From positions 1-45,945 of the forward strand of contig JBMZCV010000018.1 of assembly GCA_049613665.1 (NCBI GenBank): a DNA stretch of 45,945 bases. Direction: 5' to 3'. The notes beneath the pieces are model-generated. The model searched no databases, was not told the origin of the DNA, and worked only from the letters and a program-made list of their open reading frames with translations. Every line of letters begins with the position of its first letter. The first letter of the stretch is position 1. Positions 26,012 to 34,942 of this stretch are shown here, in pieces. Origin of the DNA: JBMZCV01 sp049613665 (lineage in GTDB: Bacteria; Bacteroidota; Bacteroidia; Chitinophagales; UBA2359). A program made the translations under genes and the position numbers.

Positions 26012-26219
26012 GTAAAATGTAATAAAAATTAACCTATTTTCCATTATATTCTGCAAGAATTTTAATTTTTCGGTGGCTTATGATACTTGCACTAAAAAAA
26101 GTTTGTTTGTTTCATAATATTTTGCTTATTTTACAAAACCAAACCAAAAACCTAATTTAAAAGTAGCAGCTTTTTGGCAAAGATTTTGTGATTTTTATCA
26201 AACATTAAAAACAATTGAT

Positions 26220-26942
26220 GTGCTAACCATATTATATCAAGATGAACATTATGTGGCCATAGACAAACCTCACGGCTTATTGGTTCATCGCAACCCCAAA
26301 GCGACCGATGTAAAAACCTTTGCTTTGCAGCAAGTTCGCAATATGATAAGAAAAAAGATTTATCCTATTCATCGACTCGATAGGGCAACCTCTGGCGTTC
26401 TCATCTTCGGCTTACATTCAAGAGCAGCCAGCCGTTTGCAAGCCTATTTTCGAGAGCGTTCTATTCAAAAAGAATATTGGGCTATTGTAGTTGGCCATAC
26501 CGACAATGAAGGTATCATTGATTTGCCGCTTCGCAAAACTGCAAAATCACCGCTAAAAAATTCTATTACCTTTTACAAAACTCTTGCAAAAGTAGAAATG
26601 CCTGTTCCAATAGCTTTATATCCAAAAAATCGTTATTCGTTGGTAAGCGTATCTCCCAAAACAGGGCGAATGCACCAAATTCGCCAACATTTTAAGCATA
26701 TTCAACATCCTATTTTGGGAGATAAAAGATATAGCAATTGGCATTACAACAATTGGTTTTTTAGAGAAATGAATATAAAAAACATGCAACTTTTATCCAA
26801 AAAACTCAGTTTTATACACCCTTTTAGTAAAGAAAACGTTAGCATTGAGGCAGAAATAACAGCCGATATGCAACAGTTATTTGCTAATTTTCAATGGCAA
26901 GTGCCCAAGCATAATATTTGGGAAAAGGAAATAATTAAATAA
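26220..26942 (+). CDS. truC: RluA-family tRNA pseudouridine synthase, TruC-like
   Basis: A 240-residue enzyme converting uridine to pseudouridine, most like TruC (tRNA position 65). Motif II is HRLDRATSGV with catalytic D54. GRMHQIRQHFKHIQHPILGDKRY is the RluA-family C-terminal motif. It lacks an S4 domain, as TruC does. I read the start as GTG at 26220; the ATG two bases earlier is followed by an in-frame stop. It has no obvious partner genes and is divergent from the flippase gene. Confidence 0.88.
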   Translation: MLTILYQDEHYVAIDKPHGLLVHRNPKATDVKTFALQQVRNMIRKKIYPIHRLDRATSGVLIFGLHSRAASRLQAYFRERSIQKEYWAIVVGHTDNEGIIDLPLRKTAKSPLKNSITFYKTLAKVEMPVPIALYPKNRYSLVSVSPKTGRMHQIRQHFKHIQHPILGDKRYSNWHYNNWFFREMNIKNMQLLSKKLSFIHPFSKENVSIEAEITADMQQLFANFQWQVPKHNIWEKEIIK

Positions 26943-27033
26943 CAATTTTGCTTAAAAGTCTATAATGGCTATTTTTTATTAATACATGACTTATTCACAA
27001 TATATTGTACATTCATTAAATACATTTTCTATT

Positions 27034-27126
27034 TAAAGTTTTAGTGCAACTTATTCAACAATAGACTTTTAAAAATCAGCGTTTTAGCTTCCACAATTTG
27101 TAGCATAAATCTGTCTGACTACTTAA
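27034..27126 (+). repeat. R2-related repeat, right part
   Basis: The segment from the GTTTTAGCTTCCACAATTTG block to CTGACTACTTAAT matches the right halves of the R2-like repeats at 42917-43020 and 37321-37413. The left boundary is uncertain. It lies between the truC and msrB genes. Confidence 0.5.
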
Positions 27127-27155
27127 TTATAATTTAAGCATAATATTAAATAAAT

Positions 27156-27551
27156 ATGAATTTTAATTCACTATCTAACGAAGCAGAACGAGTACTCATT
27201 GGAAAAGGCACGGAAAGACCTTTTAGTGGCGAGTATTACTTGCATAGCGAAAATGGAACATATATTTGCAGACGTTGCAACACACCGCTTTATCGGTCAG
27301 AACAAAAATTTCATTCGGGCTGTGGGTGGCCGAGCTTCGACGACGATGTGAGCGGAGCAGTAAAAAGAATACCTGATGCTGATGGAAGACGAACAGAAAT
27401 TGTATGCAGCAATTGTAATGGTCATTTAGGACATGTTTTTGTTGGAGAACGTTTCACGGCCAAAAATACACGACATTGTGTCAATTCGGTTTCACTTCGA
27501 TTTATTCCTGCAAACAAAGCATTACCCTCAACGATTCCTGCAAGCGAATAA
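27156..27551 (+). CDS. msrB: Peptide-methionine (R)-S-oxide reductase
   Basis: A 131-residue repair enzyme reducing methionine R-sulfoxide in proteins. The zinc site is intact: C38 and C41 (YICRRC), C84 and C87 (VCSNC). The catalytic cysteine is C108 in RHCVNSVSLRF, and C56 in HSGCGWPSF is a candidate resolving position. GHLGHVF is the conserved substrate loop. There is no signal peptide, so it is cytoplasmic. It stands alone, without msrA. Confidence 0.95.
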   Translation: MNFNSLSNEAERVLIGKGTERPFSGEYYLHSENGTYICRRCNTPLYRSEQKFHSGCGWPSFDDDVSGAVKRIPDADGRRTEIVCSNCNGHLGHVFVGERFTAKNTRHCVNSVSLRFIPANKALPSTIPASE

Positions 27552-27672
27552 TTTATTTGGCAAAACACATCTGCTATTTTAAATATACCAAATAATATTT
27601 GCATTTATTTTTTCGTAAAACGAATTAACAATATTTAACTCAAAAATAATTTCACGAAACCAGATAAACACT

Positions 27673-27680
27673 TATCTTTG
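27673..27680 (+). promoter_or_regulatory. -7 promoter box directly before the lipoprotein gene
   Basis: TATCTTTG ends six bases before the first ATG of the lipoprotein gene (27686; a second ATG is at 27689). With the usual start of transcription about 5-7 bases past the box, the mRNA would be leaderless. Confidence 0.55.
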
Positions 27681-27685
27681 ACAAC

Positions 27686-28735
27686 ATGATGAAAAAACTA
27701 ATAATTATACTAATAGCACTTTCAGGCTTGCAAGCTTGTAGCACAGATTTTGATGTAACAGCCGATTGGAAAGAAATTTCTATTGTTTATGGCTTACTAG
27801 ATTTATCAAAAGATGCTCAATATATTAAAATCAATAAAGCCTTTTTGGGCGATAATGTAAATGCCGAAGAAGTAGCACTAATTGCCGATTCGGTGTATCA
27901 TGAAGTACCTGTAACAGCAATTTTGAAAGAAGTTGATGAATCTGGCAATGTAAGCGAAACGATTAGTCTCGAGCTTGTTGATGCCGAAAGTGAAGGTTTT
28001 GATAAAGAAGAAGGTACATTCGCAGATTCGCCGTTTTATCTCTACAAAACAGAACATAACTTAAATGCTGATTATATGTATCATCTTGAAATAGAGACCA
28101 ATAGAGGCAATATTATCACAGCAGAAACACCTCTTATTGATGAGTTGCGTATTCTTTCTCCCAACGAAAATGTTGATGTAAACTTAGTAGCAAATAGCGA
28201 AAAATTCACTTTGCGATGGAAAACAAACGATATTGCTGCCATTTATGATTTAGATATGTATATTCTTTTTGAAGAAACCTTAGATATTAATGATGTAGAA
28301 GAAACTCGTTTAGATAGTCTTAAATGGGACGTTTTTTCTAATAAAACACCTACACAAATCATCAATAATACTATTGAAGAAGATATTCAGGTTGTCGAAT
28401 TGCTCAATTTTATAGCAGGCGAACTAAATGCACCAGAAAATTTGGTTATGCGTGAGTTTCTATCTTTTTCGTTTGTTTTTCATGCTGGCGGCGAAGAATT
28501 GAAAAAATTTAATGAAGTAACACAAGCTCAAATTGGTATTGTTTCGAGCCAAGCAACGCCAAATTACTCCAACTTGGAAGGTAGTTTAGGTTTGTTTAGC
28601 ACAACTTATTCTCAAGGTATTTACGATATTTTTGTCAATACACAATCTTACGACAAAATTGCTTGCGACCCAATTACATCTCATCTAAAATTTGCTACTC
28701 ATCCAAGCAATGTAAATTTTCCAAATTGTTTTTAG
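27686..28735 (+). CDS. Predicted outer-membrane/periplasmic lipoprotein of unknown function
   Basis: A 349-residue lipoprotein. The signal peptide with lipobox LQAC (L15-C18) is clear. The mature part begins STDFDVTADWKEISIVYGLLDLSKDAQYIKINKAFLG and is mostly beta-strand. This opening (a statement of current value followed by YIKINKAF) is familiar from uncharacterised Bacteroidota lipoproteins of the DUF4249-like sort, but I cannot name the family with certainty. The gene is followed by an R3-type hairpin and a terminator, so it seems monocistronic. Confidence 0.75.
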   Translation: MMKKLIIILIALSGLQACSTDFDVTADWKEISIVYGLLDLSKDAQYIKINKAFLGDNVNAEEVALIADSVYHEVPVTAILKEVDESGNVSETISLELVDAESEGFDKEEGTFADSPFYLYKTEHNLNADYMYHLEIETNRGNIITAETPLIDELRILSPNENVDVNLVANSEKFTLRWKTNDIAAIYDLDMYILFEETLDINDVEETRLDSLKWDVFSNKTPTQIINNTIEEDIQVVELLNFIAGELNAPENLVMREFLSFSFVFHAGGEELKKFNEVTQAQIGIVSSQATPNYSNLEGSLGLFSTTYSQGIYDIFVNTQSYDKIACDPITSHLKFATHPSNVNFPNCF

Positions 28736-28796
28736 ATATTTCTTTTCTTGAAATTAAAATTATGAATAACAAAAAATAAATATTATCTAAAAAAGA

Positions 28797-28871
28797 GCAA
28801 CTATTCAGCAGTAGGCTTTTGTGATAAAAATCAAGCTTTTTTAATCAAAATTGTTACTGCTGAATAGTTAC
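28797..28871 (+). repeat. Short R3-type palindrome (75 bp, internally deleted copy)
   Basis: GCAACTATTCAGCAGTA (28797-28813) and TACTGCTGAATAGTTAC (28855-28871) form a near-perfect hairpin. The inner sequence GGCTTTTGTGATAAAAA matches the R3 end at 24252-24270. It looks like two R3 ends joined with the middle removed. Confidence 0.65.
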
Positions 28872-28883
28872 AAAAAAAATACC

Positions 28884-28918
28884 TAGCTTTGCAAAAAAAA
28901 TTTGCAAGGCTTTTTTTT
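28884..28918 (+). terminator. Intrinsic terminator after the lipoprotein gene
   Basis: AGCTTTGCAAA and TTTGCAAGGCT pair with one G-T, then a run of eight T. It directly follows the R3-type hairpin. The TAGCTTTG in its left arm also resembles a -7 box. Confidence 0.65.
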
Positions 28919-28956
28919 ATGGCCATTCATCATTCTTTTCACAAAAAAACACCTTT

Positions 28957-29490
28957 ATGAGTAATCATCATTTAAATATCGAAATAAAAGCATATTTAAG
29001 AGACATAGCAACAATTCGACAAGTATTAACAAATCATAAAGCTACTTTCAAAGGCATTGACCATCAGATAGATACTTATTTTGAATGTCATTCTGGGCGT
29101 TTGAAGTTGCGAAAAGGCAATATTGAAAATAATTTGATACATTATGAAAGAGAAAATAGCAAAGAGCCCAAAGCATCTATTGTGAGTTTGTATGCTATTG
29201 GTAGCGATACCGAAAAATTAAAAAATGTATTATCCAATGCTTTGCAAGTAAAAGTAGTAGTTGATAAAAAGCGAGAGATTTATTTTGTAAAAAATGTAAA
29301 ATTTCATATAGATGAGGTGCTACATTTAGGAAGTTTTGTTGAAATAGAAGCCATTGATATAGACGGAACACTTGGACAAAAACGCTTAGAAGAACAATGT
29401 CGTTATTTTATGCAAGCATTTAACATTCAAGAAAAAGATTTAATACATCAATCTTATAGTGATTTATTATTAGAAAAATTAAGTACCTAG
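28957..29490 (+). CDS. CYTH-domain protein (CyaB/thiamine triphosphatase-like)
   Basis: A 177-residue protein with a CYTH tunnel fold that binds triphosphates with metal. Family members are class IV adenylate cyclases, tripolyphosphatases or thiamine triphosphatases. Visible features are NIEIKAYL near the N terminus (E9, K11; the first acidic residue of the usual ExExK is Asn), GRLKLRKG (R48, K50, R52), HYER (R65), KKREIYF and FHIDEVLHLGSFVEIEA. The basic tunnel residues and the acidic metal ligands at the C-terminal end are present, so it should be active. The substrate cannot be told from sequence alone. Predicted cytoplasmic. Confidence 0.85.
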   Translation: MSNHHLNIEIKAYLRDIATIRQVLTNHKATFKGIDHQIDTYFECHSGRLKLRKGNIENNLIHYERENSKEPKASIVSLYAIGSDTEKLKNVLSNALQVKVVVDKKREIYFVKNVKFHIDEVLHLGSFVEIEAIDIDGTLGQKRLEEQCRYFMQAFNIQEKDLIHQSYSDLLLEKLST

Positions 29491-29520
29491 ACAAGAATAA
29501 TACAACATCTTGTTTAAGCA

Positions 29521-29582
29521 AATACTTTGGTTTTCAATGTGTTTGCAATCAATCAGTCGTTTATTAAATAGTGCTTTACATT
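29521..29582 (-). repeat. R2-related fragment, inverted
   Basis: On the minus strand it reads AAGCACTATTTAATAAACGAC followed by an AACACATTGAAAACC-like block, matching the left half of R2. It lies in the 241-bp gap before the amidase gene. Confidence 0.5.
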
Positions 29583-29731
29583 TAGTTTCTAAAATTTATT
29601 TCACTTTTTTTGATTTTTGCTGAAAAATGTTAATATTTTACACTTGTTGAATTAACTAATTTCAGCTCTTTCTATCAAATATTTTGACATAATTTGATAA
29701 AAAGAGAAATAGCACTTAACACATTTTATTT

Positions 29732-30919
29732 ATGCAACTATATAAACAATTCTTAATCAGTATTTTATGTTCTTTTTTATGCTTTAATGTAGCAACTGTC
29801 TTTGCACAAAAACATTATGGTAATTATGTGACTTTTGTGGCCAAAAAAGGAGATAATATTAATCAGCTCATCAAAAAGTATCAACTCAATAAAGATAAAA
29901 GAACACTTGAGCATTTTTACAAAAAAAATAAGTTGGCAAAAACAGATTATTTGTTGGCTGGAAAAACCTATTTTTTGCCTATTTATAGTTTTAGCTACAA
30001 TGGCAAAAGCATCAGAACAAGTTTAGGTATTAATGATTATAATATGGCAGTTCGCATCAAAGATTATAACGATTTTTTGTATAAGAGCAAAGTTCATAAA
30101 AAAAGTTTTACGAAGAGTAAGGTATTTTGGGTATTGCACCATGAACTAAAATGCACCAACAATATAGTGCCACAAGTAGAAGGCAGCCGTATTTTTCCTA
30201 TTTTTGGCAAAAAACACCAACATGTTCCTTTGGAAGACAATATTTTGAAAGGAAAGGTTTTTTATGTAGTGGCGGGTCATGGTGGCCCAGATCCAGGAGC
30301 GGTTGGGCATGACAAATCGCATCAGCTTTGCGAAGATGAGTATGCTTATGATGTGTCTTTGCGATTGGCTCGCAACCTTATTGCACATGGAGCAAAAACT
30401 TATATTATTGTGAGAGACCCTAATGATGGTATTCGAAATGAACAGTATTTGAAAGCCGATAAAGATGAGTATTGTTGGCCAAATCAGCCTATTTTTGGTA
30501 AGCAAGTGCTTCGCCTTCGACAACGTTCTTTGATTATTAATGAGTTATATGATGAAAATATAGCGTTAGGTTTAAAAGACCAATATGTTATTACTACTCA
30601 TGTAGATTCACGACACACAAACCAAAGAATTGACTTGTTTTTCTATTATTATCCAAATCTTATCGCAGGCAAAAAAATAGCACAGAGTATTCAAAAAGTA
30701 GTTGCTCAAAAATATGAAGAACATCAAGAAGGAAGAGGATATAAAGGCACTGTTACTGCACGAAATTTGCACATGCTTCGTGAAACAAAACCAACAAGTA
30801 TATATATAGAACTTGGAAATATAACCAATCCAAAAGACCAAAAACGAATCATTTGGACAAGCAATCGACAAGCCCTCGCCAATTGGTTATATGAAGGAAT
30901 TGTAGCAGGTGTAAAGTAA
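29732..30919 (+). CDS. Secreted N-acetylmuramoyl-L-alanine amidase (amidase_3 family)
   Basis: A 395-residue periplasmic enzyme that cleaves the bond between muramic acid and the stem peptide, probably in cell separation. It has a signal peptide (cleavage near VFAQKH, about residue 26). A LysM-like region (YVTFVAKKGDNINQLIKKYQLN, GKTYFLPIY) follows. The Zn amidase domain runs from about 175: GHGGPDPGAVG (H183), CEDEYAYDV (E201), TTHVDSRH and the catalytic-glutamate segment IYIELGNITNPKD. The motif variants differ from E. coli AmiC (SIHAN is THVDS) but the ligands are preserved. No AmiC-activating EnvC is nearby. It ends before a bidirectional terminator. Confidence 0.88.
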   Translation: MQLYKQFLISILCSFLCFNVATVFAQKHYGNYVTFVAKKGDNINQLIKKYQLNKDKRTLEHFYKKNKLAKTDYLLAGKTYFLPIYSFSYNGKSIRTSLGINDYNMAVRIKDYNDFLYKSKVHKKSFTKSKVFWVLHHELKCTNNIVPQVEGSRIFPIFGKKHQHVPLEDNILKGKVFYVVAGHGGPDPGAVGHDKSHQLCEDEYAYDVSLRLARNLIAHGAKTYIIVRDPNDGIRNEQYLKADKDEYCWPNQPIFGKQVLRLRQRSLIINELYDENIALGLKDQYVITTHVDSRHTNQRIDLFFYYYPNLIAGKKIAQSIQKVVAQKYEEHQEGRGYKGTVTARNLHMLRETKPTSIYIELGNITNPKDQKRIIWTSNRQALANWLYEGIVAGVK

Positions 30920-30952
30920 AAATTGCTACAACATAAACCATTATTTATAAAC

Positions 30953-31001
30953 AAAAAAAGGCATTATTTCGAGATACAATGTATCTGAAATAATGCCTTT
31001 T
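30953..31001. terminator. Bidirectional terminator between convergent genes
   Basis: GGCATTATTTC...GAAATAATGCC with a second inner stem AGATAC/GTATCT, flanked by A-run and T-run on both sides. It serves both the amidase gene (plus) and the PKD-repeat protein gene (minus). Confidence 0.85.
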
Positions 31002-31050
31002 CACATTAAACTATTCCTAACTTTATTCTAAACTCTAATTCTAAACTTTC

Positions 31051-33183
31051 TTATTTTACAAATTTTGTCATATAAATTTGTCCTTCACTATCTTGAATTT
31101 GTAAGAAATAAGCAGCATTTTTCAAATTGCTTACGTTCAAATTCAAAGTATTTTTTCCTTGCTGTAAGTTAATATTTTCTTCTAAAATTGTTTGTCCAAG
31201 CATATTGATAATAGACATTTTCGCATTGCTATTTTTCTTTACTTCGAGTGCTATAACTGCTTGATTCTGAACAGGGTTTGGATATATATCTAAAGCTAAA
31301 CTTAATGTTAAATTATTGGCAAAGATACCAACACTGTTTGTACTAACTTGATTCCCTTCCAACTCAAAATTAACTTGTAATTCATTGTCTTCCGCTGTAA
31401 CACTCACATCACTAGGTATGCAAAATACACCAATCATTTCAACATATACTAAATATTCGCCATTGTTGATAGTATTAAATTCATAATAGCCATCTTCATT
31501 TGTATAAGTATAAGCAAGTGGTTCATTATCTAAAGTCAGCAACATTACCTGTATGTTAGACATTGCTTCTGTCGCTCCATTCATTACATATCCACTTATC
31601 AAACCTTCATTGCTTGCTGCCATTCCCAAATTTCCTATATCATCATTTGTAGCCAAACCTTCACCATCATCAAGAAGAGATACCATGTTAATATCTATAT
31701 ATTCATTTTCTGTTATCGTAACCAAAGTGGCATCATTCCAGAAAATCACATCGCCATAATAAGTAGGAACAAATCCATCAAACAACAGATTTGTAGGATT
31801 AACCACAGATTTAACAACATACTGACTTCCTTCTGATAAGTCATCAAAACAAAACCACGCAAACGAACTATCTGCTGCAAAAGTAGTTCCATAAGCCACC
31901 GTTTCTGCTACGGTTTCGTAAACATTGGTTGTAGCATCATAAGCAATTAAATAAACTGTAACATCAAATTCACTTTCAATATCTGTATCAATAAATACAT
32001 TACCACACAAACTAAAAGTAGGCGTATCATTAGTTATATTGACATTGCTACAATAAGTTGCTGCACAACCAATTTCATTTGTAACCGTCAAGCAAACATT
32101 ATAATTTCCAATGCCATCATATGTATAGGTTGGTGATGCCTCTGTTGAAACACTTCCGTTTCCAAAATCCCACAAATACATCACTGGCATATTTATCGAA
32201 TCATTGATACCAAAAGTATTAAAATTCACTTCTGTTCCAGATACACTCGCTTCAAAATAAGCCTCTGGTACATTTCCCCAGCAAGGGTCTCCATTTCCAT
32301 CTTCAATAAAAATCATTTCACAAGTCGTAGCCATACATAAATTTGATGTTGTAATAGTTAGACACACCTCAAAATAACCTGTTTCCCAAAATGTAAATGA
32401 TGGATTCTGCTCATAAGAAAAGTAATTTGGAGTTCCAAAAGTCCAATACCATTCTATAACATCAGCATTTGAATTGTCCATAAAATCCCAACTTAATGTA
32501 TTTCCTCCAATTGGGCCTAAACTATCGCTAGGAAACGACCAAAAATCTGCTGAACATTCATCAATAACATCGCCGATAACCAAACTATCACAGTAAGTAG
32601 AAACACAACCTAAGCTATTTGTTGCGGTTAGGCAAGGCGTGTAAAATCCCATATCGTATTCATGCACAGGGCTTGCTTCCGTACTTGTTGTTCCATCGTC
32701 AAAGTCCCAAAAATACGAAATACTTGGGTCGCTATTAGAAGTAAAATTCGTAAAACTAGCCATATTCCCAGAAAGGGTTGTCCAAAAAGAAGCATTAAAA
32801 CTTGCACATGAATTATTATTCCAAAGAGAGATTGTATCACAAGTAGTCATCATACAATCAAGAAGACTATTAATCGTTAGGCAAGCAATATAATTATCCG
32901 CAAAATTATTAGTTGTAAAGTTAGGGTTTTGCTCATTCGATACTTGGATATCATCAAAACCTTCTGCCATAAATGTCCATTCCCAACCTACAATATTATC
33001 TATCAGATTGCTATCAATTACATTGTTCCAAATAACGGATTCATCGAAAAATTGAAACATTAGTTCATTTGACATCGAATCTATTACATAATCGAAATTA
33101 GCTTCACAATAAGGCTGTGCTTGTAATTTTTCTAAGTTAAAAATGCTTATAAAACAAAGCATTAAAATCATTAAATTTTTCAT
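31051..33183 (-). CDS. Secreted PKD-repeat protein with T9SS sorting domain
   Basis: A 710-residue extracellular protein. The signal peptide ends near residue 22 (KLQA-QPYC). Four PKD-like modules span about 28-120, 128-205, 210-295 and 305-385. The clearest show SYFWDFDDGTTSTEASPVHEY and YLWDFGNGSVSTEASPTYTY. Each repeat keeps a CLT...C...C cysteine pattern, which suggests a disulfide per module. A carboxypeptidase-regulatory-like fold (ISGYVMNGATEAMSN to YEFNTINNGEYLVYVE) follows at about 530-600. The last 75 residues (YPNPVQNQAVIALEV onward) are the T9SS C-terminal domain. No catalytic domain is seen, so adhesion or a structural role fits best. Confidence 0.88.
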   Translation of the reverse strand: MKNLMILMLCFISIFNLEKLQAQPYCEANFDYVIDSMSNELMFQFFDESVIWNNVIDSNLIDNIVGWEWTFMAEGFDDIQVSNEQNPNFTTNNFADNYIACLTINSLLDCMMTTCDTISLWNNNSCASFNASFWTTLSGNMASFTNFTSNSDPSISYFWDFDDGTTSTEASPVHEYDMGFYTPCLTATNSLGCVSTYCDSLVIGDVIDECSADFWSFPSDSLGPIGGNTLSWDFMDNSNADVIEWYWTFGTPNYFSYEQNPSFTFWETGYFEVCLTITTSNLCMATTCEMIFIEDGNGDPCWGNVPEAYFEASVSGTEVNFNTFGINDSINMPVMYLWDFGNGSVSTEASPTYTYDGIGNYNVCLTVTNEIGCAATYCSNVNITNDTPTFSLCGNVFIDTDIESEFDVTVYLIAYDATTNVYETVAETVAYGTTFAADSSFAWFCFDDLSEGSQYVVKSVVNPTNLLFDGFVPTYYGDVIFWNDATLVTITENEYIDINMVSLLDDGEGLATNDDIGNLGMAASNEGLISGYVMNGATEAMSNIQVMLLTLDNEPLAYTYTNEDGYYEFNTINNGEYLVYVEMIGVFCIPSDVSVTAEDNELQVNFELEGNQVSTNSVGIFANNLTLSLALDIYPNPVQNQAVIALEVKKNSNAKMSIINMLGQTILEENINLQQGKNTLNLNVSNLKNAAYFLQIQDSEGQIYMTKFVK

Positions 33184-33248
33184 TTTTCTGTATTTTTATT
33201 TGTTAAAATATTTTTTTTCTAAATTAATTTAGAGCTTATTTGTTTTTT

Positions 33249-34661
33249 TTATTGAACAATGATTTTTTTAGTTAAAATTGCTTCATTTTTTTGATAAAAT
33301 TGTAAAAAATAAATTCCTTTTGGAAAACTTCTTATATCGAAAAAAGTAGTTCGTGTGTATTTATCGAATTGTTTAAAAGATAAAATTTGACTTAAAGTAT
33401 TACTTAATATAACTGTTGTAACTTGCTCATTATCAGCAAGTTCTATATTTATAAATTGATTTGTTGGGTTTGGAAAAATGCTAACATTAGGATTAATATT
33501 TGTGTCATCAATAGAAGTATTAATTTGCAAAATATCGCCTAAAGTATTTACTTCCAACTCACTTTGATTAGCTGACAAAATGCTCACATTCCCAAAATCA
33601 AGTTGCAATTCCACAGCCTCATTTTTGCCCTTTCCACTACCAATAATAACATCTTCCATTACCCAAAATTGTAAAGTAGCCAATACTCCAAAACCATTTT
33701 GATTCATTAAATCTGTTCGAGTGATGGCAGCTTCAATTGTTCCATTTCCCAGATTTTTGGATAGCGAAATAGTATTCTCATTTTCGCCCAACCATGTACT
33801 TTCAAAATTTATTGTTACGCTACTATCTTCTACAATTGCATCAGGATAGTTGATGCTAAAAGCAAGTCCATACACATCTTCTGCCTGTTCAAATTCATCT
33901 CCCAACAAAACATTTGCAATAACAGGTTCTCCAGCAACTAAGCTATCGTTTTGAATATCCAAAAACAAAGTAAAAGATACGTTTTCATCATTTGTTTCAT
34001 TGTTTTTTCCTGTCACTATTTGCGAATAATTTTGCTCAATAGCTTGCATATCATTATTATTGATAAGACCATCGCCATTTGTATCAAGATGTTTCAAGTT
34101 TCTACCATTTTCTAAAGATTCATTCCAATCTGTTGCTTCATAAGCTTGCCAAATAGTACTGATATCATCTCGAGGAATACCTTGCGTATTGTAGGCAAAA
34201 CCAATCGGTAATATATCCCAAACATTAACTATTCCATCGCCATTTGTTTCGCCAGGCCAAACACAATTTTCCTCACATAAATTGTTTACATTGTTTTCTG
34301 ACAAAATATAAACGCTGCCAACAAGTGTATCTAAACTTGTTTCTCCTTCTATCAATACGCCATATTCAAAATAATCCATTTCATTCAGGTTATTGCTAGT
34401 GTAGCTTATTGTTGAGTAAAAATCATTGAGCATATTTATAGCAACAATTCCATTTTGAGGTTCTGTCATAATATATAAATCAACTATATCATTCGTAAGC
34501 AAGTCATTGCTCAACACATCAATTTCATAAGACATATTTGTTGGCGAAATAAAAATAGTATCATCTTGCAAAACACTCATTTGTGCATATAAAACAATAT
34601 GATTTAGCATAAAAAAAATGAGTGTAAAGTTAATTGCAAGTATTTTTTTGTATATATTCAT
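33249..34661 (-). CDS. Secreted dockerin-like/cohesin-like protein with T9SS sorting domain
   Basis: A 470-residue secreted protein. It has a signal peptide (LNHIVLYA-QMSV, about residue 27) and a beta-rich N-terminal module. A pair of calcium-loop motifs, GETNGDGIVNVWDILPIGFAYN and DTNGDGLINNNDMQAIEQNYS, has dockerin type I spacing. A cohesin-like beta domain (FTLFLDIQNDSLVAGEPVIANVLL to VLATLQFWVMED) follows. The C terminus (IFPNPTNQFINIEL to KIIVQ) is a T9SS sorting domain. Each part is like cellulosome modules, but no catalytic partner is in the window. It lies 65 bp upstream of the PKD-repeat protein gene on the same strand and may be cotranscribed with it. Confidence 0.82.
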   Translation of the reverse strand: MNIYKKILAINFTLIFFMLNHIVLYAQMSVLQDDTIFISPTNMSYEIDVLSNDLLTNDIVDLYIMTEPQNGIVAINMLNDFYSTISYTSNNLNEMDYFEYGVLIEGETSLDTLVGSVYILSENNVNNLCEENCVWPGETNGDGIVNVWDILPIGFAYNTQGIPRDDISTIWQAYEATDWNESLENGRNLKHLDTNGDGLINNNDMQAIEQNYSQIVTGKNNETNDENVSFTLFLDIQNDSLVAGEPVIANVLLGDEFEQAEDVYGLAFSINYPDAIVEDSSVTINFESTWLGENENTISLSKNLGNGTIEAAITRTDLMNQNGFGVLATLQFWVMEDVIIGSGKGKNEAVELQLDFGNVSILSANQSELEVNTLGDILQINTSIDDTNINPNVSIFPNPTNQFINIELADNEQVTTVILSNTLSQILSFKQFDKYTRTTFFDIRSFPKGIYFLQFYQKNEAILTKKIIVQ

Positions 34662-34942
34662 ATTAAAAGGAATTTCTTTTTAGAAAAAAGGGTTTATGAT
34701 GTTTTCGTTTAAAACTTATAGTGCAAAAATCACGTTTTTAATGCTCACAAAAAAATACATTTTCAGCTTTTTTTCGAGATTTTTTATTACCTTTAAACCA
34801 CAAAAATAATTATTATTTTTTTATAACTTATTGAAAATCAATATTTTAGGTTAAAAAATACATTTTATTTTTAGAGCTTTTTTTTAGCTGTTCCGAAAAA
34901 AAGAGCATTTTTATTTCACATTTTTTTCAAAATTTATTTGCC

